NCBI GenBank assembly: GCA_023439305.1
Contig: JAEXOO010000032.1
Span: forward strand, 186,001 to 250,000
Origin: Pseudomonadota bacterium
GTDB lineage: Bacteria; Pseudomonadota; Gammaproteobacteria; Burkholderiales; Burkholderiaceae_B
DNA length: 64,000 nucleotides
Direction: 5' to 3'
The stretch's first letter is position 1. Each line of letters starts with the position of its first letter. Shown here in pieces: positions 32,450 to 40,706 of this stretch. The notes beneath the pieces are model-generated. The model was not told the DNA's origin and made no database searches. It saw only the letters and a list, made by a program, of their open reading frames with translations. Position numbers and translations under genes: made by a program.

Positions 32450-33745
32450 ATGAGCAAAAACATTGTGGTGATCGGCACCCAGTGGGGTGACGAAGGCAAA
32501 GGCAAGATCGTCGACTGGCTGGCCGAGTCCGCGCATGGCGTGGTTCGCTTCCAGGGCGGTCACAACGCTGGTCACACGCTGTGGATCAACGGCAAAAAGA
32601 CGATTCTGCGTCTGATTCCATCGGGCATCATGCACGGCCACGTCACGTGCTACATCGGCAACGGCGTGGTGCTGTCGCCTGAAGCGCTTCTGACCGAAAT
32701 CGCCGAACTGGAAGCCGCCGGTCTGGACGTGCGCTCGCGCCTGCAGATTTCCCCTGCCTGCCCGCTGATCCTGCCCTACCACATTGCTGTGGACCAGGCC
32801 CGCGAGAAACGCAAGGGCGACGGCAAGATCGGTACCACCGGCCGTGGCATCGGCCCGGCCTACGAAGACAAGGTCGCTCGCCGCGCGCTGCGCGTCCAGG
32901 ACCTGTACGATCAGGCCATCTTCGACGAAAAACTGGCTGAAGCGCTGGATTACCACAACTTCGTGCTGACCCAATACCTGGGCGCCGAGCCCGTGTCCGC
33001 CGAACAAGTGCGCGACCTGGCCATGAAGCATGCCGAGCAACTGGCTCCCATGGTGGCCGACGTCTCGAATAATCTGTACCTGGCCAAGAAGGCCGGTCAG
33101 AAACTGCTGTTCGAAGGCGCGCAAGGCGCCTTGCTGGACATCGATCACGGCACCTACCCCTTCGTGACCAGCAGCAACTGCCTGTCGGGCGCGGCTTCGG
33201 CCGGCGCCGGCGTGGGCCCGCAAGAGCTCAGCTATGTGCTGGGTATCGCCAAGTCCTACACCACGCGCGTGGGCTCGGGTCCGTTCCCCACGGAACTGCT
33301 GGACGACACCGGCATGCGCCTGGCCACGGTCGGCAAGGAGTTCGGTTCGGTCACGGGCCGTCCTCGTCGCTGCGGCTGGTTCGATGGCGCCGCCATGAAG
33401 CGTTCGGTCATGATCAACGGCATTTCCGGTCTGTGCATCACCAAGCTGGATGTGCTGGACGGCGTTGAGCAGATCAAGATCGGCGTTGGCTACCGCTATA
33501 AGGGCGAGTTCCTGGACGTGCTGCCCTACGGCGCGCACGCCGTAGCTGAAGCCGAGCCCGTGCTGGAAGAAATGCCCGGCTGGACCGAATCCACCGTGGG
33601 CGTAACCGACTACGACAAGCTGCCCATCAATGCGCGCCGCTATCTGGAGCGCATTGCCGAGATCTGCGATGTACCGATCGACATGGTCTCTACGGGGCCG
33701 GATCGCAACGAAACCATCGTGCTGCGTGATCCGTTCACCAAATAA
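32450..33745 (+). CDS. purA: Adenylosuccinate synthetase
   Basis: A 431-residue GTP-dependent enzyme converting IMP and aspartate to adenylosuccinate in AMP synthesis. The phosphate-binding start VVIGTQWGDEGKGKIVDWL and the blocks QGGHNAGHTLW and TTGRGIGPAYEDK are diagnostic. The ATG at 32450 yields the canonical N terminus, 10 codons inside the open frame. It is followed by a leader region and a phosphoribosyltransferase, suggesting a small purine-related neighbourhood. Confidence 0.97.
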   Translation: MSKNIVVIGTQWGDEGKGKIVDWLAESAHGVVRFQGGHNAGHTLWINGKKTILRLIPSGIMHGHVTCYIGNGVVLSPEALLTEIAELEAAGLDVRSRLQISPACPLILPYHIAVDQAREKRKGDGKIGTTGRGIGPAYEDKVARRALRVQDLYDQAIFDEKLAEALDYHNFVLTQYLGAEPVSAEQVRDLAMKHAEQLAPMVADVSNNLYLAKKAGQKLLFEGAQGALLDIDHGTYPFVTSSNCLSGAASAGAGVGPQELSYVLGIAKSYTTRVGSGPFPTELLDDTGMRLATVGKEFGSVTGRPRRCGWFDGAAMKRSVMINGISGLCITKLDVLDGVEQIKIGVGYRYKGEFLDVLPYGAHAVAEAEPVLEEMPGWTESTVGVTDYDKLPINARRYLERIAEICDVPIDMVSTGPDRNETIVLRDPFTK

Positions 33746-33759
33746 GCGCATTCTCGCGG

Positions 33760-33815
33760 TATAATGCCTTGCACCGTTGTACGGTGCGTACAAAGCGGCC
33801 TTTGGGCCGCTTTGT
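33760..33815 (+). promoter_or_regulatory. -10 box and two tandem hairpins upstream of the phosphoribosyltransferase gene
   Basis: A perfect TATAAT at 33760-33765 starts 15 nt after the purA stop. It is followed by GCACCGT-TGT-ACGGTGC (33770-33786) and then by ACAAAGCGGCC paired with GGCCGCTTTGT (about 33789-33814). The second hairpin lacks a clean T tract but is strong enough to terminate purA or to act as a leader structure for the next gene, whose ATG is 84 nt further on. Confidence 0.5.
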
Positions 33816-33897
33816 CGTTCTGGACGCTGCGTGGCCTGCCCAGACTCCTTCCTGCAGGTTGCGGCACGCAGCTATTGCATCTATACCTGGAATACAT

Positions 33898-34443
33898 ATG
33901 AGTCTGCCCCCAAATACCGATACTGATGAGTGGGTTTCCTGGGACCAGTACAATCGCCTGATCGAGCGACTGGCCCTGAGCATTCACGAGTCCGGCTGGA
34001 AATTCGACAAGATTGTCTGCCTGGCTCGGGGTGGGATGCGCGTAGGGGATGTCATTTCCCGCATTTATGACGTTCCTCTGGGCATTCTGGCTACCAGCAG
34101 CTATCGCGAAGCGGCCGGCACGCAGCAGGGCGATCTGGACATCGCCCAGTACATCACCATTACCCGCGGCACGCTGGATGGCAACGTCCTACTGGTGGAC
34201 GACATGGTGGATACAGGCAAGACCTTCATGCGTGTGCGTGACCACCTGCGCGCTCAGTTCCCTGCCATCACGGATCTGAAAACGGCTGTTTTGTGGTGGA
34301 AAGGCCACGCTCAGGTCGAACCAGACTATTACGTGGCCAAATTGCCGACAAATCCCTGGATTCATCAGCCCTTTGAGGACTACGATAGCATTCGTCCTCA
34401 TCAGCTTGACGCCTGGATCCGCAAGGGTACTGGTCAGGCTTGA
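33898..34443 (+). CDS. Purine-type phosphoribosyltransferase
   Basis: A 181-residue type I phosphoribosyltransferase. The PRPP-binding motif VLLVDDMVDTGKTF is at about residues 98-111, and the pyrophosphate loop region CLARGGMRVGD is near residue 40. The overall pattern (substrate loop near VLWWKGHAQVEPDYYVAK, and WIHQPFEDYDSI) resembles xanthine/guanine phosphoribosyltransferases, so purine salvage is likely, but the base cannot be fixed by eye. The ATG at 33898 gives the shortest complete domain; the frame runs upstream through the hairpins. Lies after purA in the same orientation. Confidence 0.8.
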   Translation: MSLPPNTDTDEWVSWDQYNRLIERLALSIHESGWKFDKIVCLARGGMRVGDVISRIYDVPLGILATSSYREAAGTQQGDLDIAQYITITRGTLDGNVLLVDDMVDTGKTFMRVRDHLRAQFPAITDLKTAVLWWKGHAQVEPDYYVAKLPTNPWIHQPFEDYDSIRPHQLDAWIRKGTGQA

Positions 34444-34488
34444 GTTCACGAATCCAGACATCCGGTGGATAGCCCAATCGCGCCTTGC

Positions 34489-34517
34489 TTGGCCGTGGCC
34501 GGCAATCGTGCTATGAT
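34489..34517 (+). promoter_or_regulatory. Candidate promoter of rpsU-dnaG-rpoD
   Basis: TTGGCC (34489-34494) and TATGAT (34512-34517) with a 17-bp spacer, 50 nt upstream of rpsU. This is the expected place for the main promoter of the macromolecular synthesis operon. Confidence 0.5.
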
Positions 34518-34567
34518 TTTGGGCTATCTGTTTACGCTAACACTTAATTTACAAGGCAAGGTATTAC

Positions 34568-34780
34568 ATGACCATTGTTCGCCTGAAAGAAAACGAGCCT
34601 TTCGAGGTTGCACTGCGTCGCTTCAAGCGCACGATCGAAAAAACCGGTCTTCTGACCGAACTGCGTTCGCGTGAATTCTACGAAAAGCCAACGGCCGAGC
34701 GCAAGCGCAAGCACGCTGCCGCCGTGAAGCGTCACTACAAACGCATCCGTAGCCAGCAGCTGCCCCCACGCTTGTATTGA
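34568..34780 (+). CDS. rpsU: 30S ribosomal protein bS21
   Basis: A 70-residue basic ribosomal protein that helps start translation, with the family start TIVRLKENEPFEVALRRFKR and a Lys/Arg-rich tail ending PPRLY. First gene of the rpsU-dnaG-rpoD operon that links translation, replication and transcription initiation. Its TGA is nested in the TTG start of dnaG. Confidence 0.97.
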   Translation: MTIVRLKENEPFEVALRRFKRTIEKTGLLTELRSREFYEKPTAERKRKHAAAVKRHYKRIRSQQLPPRLY

Positions 34781-36807
34781 TTCCTGAATCTTTTGTTCAG
34801 GAACTGCTCGCCCGTGTCGACGTCGTTGATGTCGTCGGGCGATATGTGCAGTTGCGCAAAGGCGGGGCCAACTTGCTTGGCCTATGCCCTTTTCACAACG
34901 AAAAATCTCCCTCCTTCACGGTCAGCCCCACCAAGCAGTTCTACCATTGCTTTGGTTGCGGAGCCCATGGATCAGCCATATCGTTCCTGATGGAGCATAC
35001 GGGGGCCACGTTCCCCGAGGCCGTGCGCAGCTTGGCTGCGAGCGCCGGCATGACCGTACCCGAAGCGCAGCGTACGCCGCGTCAGCGCGCCGCAGATGCC
35101 CGTCGCAAAGACGAGCTCTCGCGCCAGCACCATATCCTGGAAGCCGCACAGGCGCACTATCTGCGCCAGCTCAAGCAATCGCCTATCGCCATCGACTATC
35201 TCAAGCGTCGCGGCCTGGACGGGGAAACGGCTGCCCGTTTCGGATTGGGCTGGACCGGCACGGAACGTCGCGGCCTGGCCACGGTGTTTCCGCAGTACGA
35301 AGATAACCAATTGGTTGAATCGGGGCTGGTCATCGAGTCCGATGATGGTCGCCGCTACGACCGGTTTCGTTCGCGGATCATGTTTCCGATCCGCAGCACC
35401 AAAGGCCACATTATTGGGTTTGGCGGCCGCCTGATCGAAAAAGGCGAACCCAAATACCTGAACTCGCCGGAAACCACCCTGTTTTCCAAGGGGCATGAGC
35501 TCTACGGCTTGTGGGAAGGGCGGCAGGGCATACGCAAAGAAGGGTTCGTTCTGATTGTGGAAGGCTATATGGACGTGGTGGCGCTGTCGCAGCACGGTCT
35601 GCACAATGCCGTCGCCACACTGGGAACCTCCACGACCGAACACCACATCACTAAGTTGATGCGCGCCAGCGACAGACTGGTGTTCAGCTTCGATGGCGAT
35701 TCAGCCGGCCGCAAGGCGGCGTGGCGGGCCCTCAATACCTGCCTGCCGTTGGTGCGCGACGACGTTTCCATTCGTTTCATGTTCCTGCCGGACAAGCATG
35801 ACCCCGACTCCTATGTGCGCGAGTTCGGGGCCCCGGCTTTCCGGGACCAGGCACAGGAAGCCTACGCCTTGTCGCGTTTTTTCCTGGACGAGCTGGCCTC
35901 GCGCCACCGCATGGATGAAGCCGAAGGGCGCGCCGCTTGCGTGCACGAGGCGCTGCCCATGCTGCTGGAGCTGGCGGACAGTACGCTCAAAGTCCAGATC
36001 CAGCACGAATTCGCCCGCCTGGTGATGTTGACGCCCGACGAGCTGGCGCAGCGTCTGAGCACGGTTGAACCTCCGCGCCGCCCCGCAGCGGACAAGCCGC
36101 CGGCTCAAGACGGCCTGGTCCCGCGAGCGCCGGTGCAGGCCGAGCCGCCTGTGTCCGGCGACATGCCGGGCTTTGACGGCGGTTTTGACGGATTCGACGG
36201 GTTCGACGGTTCGTTTGCCGACAGCGTCCCCATGGACGACTGGCAGGAGCCGCAGGAATGGCGGCCGCCGTCTCAATCGTCAGGGCAGGACAAGGGCGAA
36301 TGGCGCAAGGGGGAATGGCGTAAAGGCAAGGGCAAGCAGCGCCAAGGGCCTGCGCCTGTTATGGGCAGTCGCGCAGTGACGCCCATGGCCAAGCGCCTGC
36401 TGCGTCTTTTGATCGCTCATCCTGCGCTGGTGAGCACCCTGGGTGATCAGCAACTTGAAATTTTGGCACAGAGCCCTCATCTGCGTCTTGTGCAGGAATT
36501 GATCGCTTTGGCCAATATAAGTGCAGCGCGCCATGCCGGCGCTTTGCTCGAGGCCGCCGATCCTGATTCGGATCTGGCCCCCGTGCTGCAGTCGCTGGCG
36601 ACTGAGCTGCTGGGCGAAGACGAGCTTCCGGATCCCCAAGGCGAATGGCGTGACGCTTTGCATCGTATCGAACTGGACGCGATCAAGGCCGAGCAGTCAG
36701 CGCTGGTGGAAACCGGGCTGCGCGAGCCTGAGCAGCGTCAGCGTTATCAAGAATTGACACGCCGTATTGCTTTGTTGAATGCTGCTTATACTCGTCAAGT
36801 GAAGTAA
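34777..36807 (+). CDS. dnaG: DNA primase DnaG
   Basis: A 676-residue primase making RNA primers at the replication fork. The N-terminal CHC2 zinc finger (CPFHNEKSPSF, CFGCGAHGSA) is followed by the catalytic core and TOPRIM block (VEGYMDVVALSQHG, FDGDSAGRKAAWRAL) and a C-terminal DnaB-binding helical region. Between core and C-terminal domain (about residues 430-530) is an unusual low-complexity linker with repeated FDG units and two GEWRKG repeats. The start is TTG at 34777, overlapping the rpsU stop, so translation is coupled; no ATG precedes the zinc finger. Confidence 0.95.
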   Translation: MIPESFVQELLARVDVVDVVGRYVQLRKGGANLLGLCPFHNEKSPSFTVSPTKQFYHCFGCGAHGSAISFLMEHTGATFPEAVRSLAASAGMTVPEAQRTPRQRAADARRKDELSRQHHILEAAQAHYLRQLKQSPIAIDYLKRRGLDGETAARFGLGWTGTERRGLATVFPQYEDNQLVESGLVIESDDGRRYDRFRSRIMFPIRSTKGHIIGFGGRLIEKGEPKYLNSPETTLFSKGHELYGLWEGRQGIRKEGFVLIVEGYMDVVALSQHGLHNAVATLGTSTTEHHITKLMRASDRLVFSFDGDSAGRKAAWRALNTCLPLVRDDVSIRFMFLPDKHDPDSYVREFGAPAFRDQAQEAYALSRFFLDELASRHRMDEAEGRAACVHEALPMLLELADSTLKVQIQHEFARLVMLTPDELAQRLSTVEPPRRPAADKPPAQDGLVPRAPVQAEPPVSGDMPGFDGGFDGFDGFDGSFADSVPMDDWQEPQEWRPPSQSSGQDKGEWRKGEWRKGKGKQRQGPAPVMGSRAVTPMAKRLLRLLIAHPALVSTLGDQQLEILAQSPHLRLVQELIALANISAARHAGALLEAADPDSDLAPVLQSLATELLGEDELPDPQGEWRDALHRIELDAIKAEQSALVETGLREPEQRQRYQELTRRIALLNAAYTRQVK

Positions 36808-37063
36808 AATATTGGGTTTATGTGTTGCGTTTGCATCTGGCCGGGGTTGTTGCGGCGAGCGGGCAAATGCGGCGGGTAGCGGGTTGCGAACCACATCATG
36901 CCTTGAGCCGACGAGCCAGGGATTAAATCACGCAGGGTTCGCTTGCGCGGCACGCCCAGGAGCCAGCCGGATGGCGGCGCACGCATTATCAGGTTCTGGC
37001 CTGTACGACTCGGTGGCTACATATTTGGTACCACAGGGGTAATTGGCGTCTATGGAAGAAATT

Positions 37064-39286
<2,223 letters not shown>

Positions 39287-39325
39287 GCTGCAGTCCTGAA
39301 AACCCGGTCCCTTGGGGCCGGAGCA

Positions 39326-39360
39326 ATGCCAGTCAGTTAACGCTGACTGGCATTTTTTTT
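39326..39360 (+). terminator. Terminator after rpoD
   Basis: ATGCCAGTCAG (39326-39336) pairs with CTGACTGGCAT (39343-39353) around TTAACG, followed by a run of eight T. A textbook intrinsic terminator that marks the end of the housekeeping block. Confidence 0.95.
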
Positions 39361-39480
39361 GGATTCATTGTGGGTTTTTGAGGTGTGTTGGGCAGTGCGG
39401 GTAGAAGAGGTGAGGCAGACGCTACCTTTGCCGATATGCGGGTCTGTTAGAGGTAGCGGCTTACTGGTGCCTCGTGCTGG

Positions 39481-39528
39481 TTCCCAACTCGCTCATTTCC
39501 CGTATGAAATGTTGAGTGTTATTGGGAA
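39481..39528. repeat. Imperfect nested inverted repeat at the left flank of the accessory segment
   Basis: TTCCCAA (39481-39487) faces TTGGGAA (39522-39528); inside, CTC/GAG arms and a perfect CATTTC/GAAATG pair close on CCGTAT. The shape resembles a recombination-site or element-end hairpin, but no partner copy was found on the right side. Confidence 0.4.
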
Positions 39529-39579
39529 TTGAGCCAAATTCGCTCATCAGTACAAATACTCAAAACTGATAGCTTGGAG

Positions 39580-39603
39580 GGCTGCTTTCGACCCGAAGCT
39601 GTC
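39580..39603. repeat. Left arm of a diverged inverted repeat flanking the ATPase-TIR genes
   Basis: A 24-nt segment beginning GGCTGCTTTCG matches the reverse complement of 43527-43550 at 19 of 24 positions, including the first 11. The two arms bracket the two minus-strand genes. The right arm is inside the 43320-44092 spacer. Confidence 0.5.
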
Positions 39604-39642
39604 GGTCAGCAGCGTCAATTTTGGTGTATTACCACTTGTGGA

Positions 39643-40587
39643 TCAGCTCAACGAGCGCCGCAAGGAGGCGGAAACATGATCGATCTGGCAGTTACCAGCC
39701 AAAAACCAAGTCACACGAATACTCCCACCGCTTTCCAGCGTCCTGATGATGTGATCAATTAAAAAGGGGCGAATACCCAGTTTCTCTCGCAAGGCGTAGT
39801 TACTGCGCATATCAGAGTTCACAATCAATGAAATCACTGAGCGAGTAGCCTCCGCATATTCGGGTACATGCTCCCTTGCGTATAGTTCGAATCCGGCATC
39901 AGTGACTGAGACGCCGCGCAATGACCCCGAAAGGTCTTGTTTCCAACAAATGGCCCCGTATTCATTGAGATATTCAAGTGAATCCCTTAGTTGAGGCTCA
40001 GGAATGATGAAGTCACCATTTTTCCTAAACGCTTGAGCGCCAATCAATGAGCTTCCACTCTCTATTGCAGCCTCACATGCGAGCCTCGTCACTAAGCTGT
40101 CGATATTATTATGGCCGGCCACGCCGCCAGCACCGAATGCAGGCACATAAGTGGGCGGATTGCCCAGAGGAGGCTTGTCAGATGCTCCAAATATGGTAGC
40201 AACGATCTCAGAAAAAGAAGCATCGTAGGCAGATAAATCTTTGAAACTAACCCACTTCGTGGCTTTCAGTGCTTGGGGAACCTCGCAATCGTCTAGCACT
40301 AATGGAATAATTCTAGTTCCTTCACTGATTTTACTCACGACAGCGTGGTCTAGTTCCTCACGAACCCAAGGCTTATTTACGCTATTGCTCGAAAGAACAA
40401 CAATTACTACCTGAGCGGCGCCAAGGCCCTCATCAAAAATCTTTTTGACGAGGCTGTCACCAACTTTTATTTCCCATTTATCAACCCAGGCATCAATGCC
40501 ATTATGTCTTAGCTGCTCAGCGAATTGCATCACGAACCGAGCCTTATCTTCACTTGCATGACTAACAAAAACTTTTGGGGCATCCAT
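39643..40587 (-). CDS. TIR-domain protein, putative defence effector
   Basis: A 314-residue cytoplasmic protein. Residues 1-135 form a TIR domain: start KVFVSHASEDKARFVMQFA, then WVDKWEIKVGDSL, VVIVVLSSNSVNKPW and IPLVLDDCEVP. The spacing W74-x3-E78-L copies the catalytic W-C-L-x-E-L box of NAD-cleaving TIR domains, so Glu78 is the likely catalytic residue. Residues about 150-314 have no match I recognise; the end (YALREKLGIRPFLIDHIIRTL) reads like a winged helix. It lies 119 nt downstream of the ATPase gene on the same strand and probably shares its transcript. Composition is AT-richer than the core genes. TIR proteins act as NADases or signal makers in Thoeris, CBASS and others; the role here is inferred. 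Confidence 0.85.
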   Translation of the reverse strand: MDAPKVFVSHASEDKARFVMQFAEQLRHNGIDAWVDKWEIKVGDSLVKKIFDEGLGAAQVVIVVLSSNSVNKPWVREELDHAVVSKISEGTRIIPLVLDDCEVPQALKATKWVSFKDLSAYDASFSEIVATIFGASDKPPLGNPPTYVPAFGAGGVAGHNNIDSLVTRLACEAAIESGSSLIGAQAFRKNGDFIIPEPQLRDSLEYLNEYGAICWKQDLSGSLRGVSVTDAGFELYAREHVPEYAEATRSVISLIVNSDMRSNYALREKLGIRPFLIDHIIRTLESGGSIRVTWFLAGNCQIDHVSASLRRSLS

Positions 40588-40706
40588 GTAACATTCTCTA
40601 ATCTAGGTCTGGGTTAATACCGTATGAAGTCATCAATCAAGTCGCGGCGGTAGAGCAGGTGACTAAAAGCGAAGCGTGCTCGTGAATATCTGGATCTGAG
40701 AAAAAC

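Larger units (their letters stand above)
39287..39642. other. Non-coding junction between rpoD and the accessory segment
   Basis: It holds the rpoD terminator (39326-39360), an imperfect nested hairpin (39481-39528) and one arm of a diverged inverted repeat (39580-39603). Composition becomes visibly AT-richer from about 39361 on. No credible gene, tRNA or integrase fragment was seen; a 77-codon open frame from 39529 crosses the repeat and the end of the TIR gene and looks spurious. Confidence 0.6.

Noticed and set aside
39361..39642. tRNA or tRNA fragment as integration site after rpoD
   Set aside because: No cloverleaf or TPsiC-like block found on either strand by eye.
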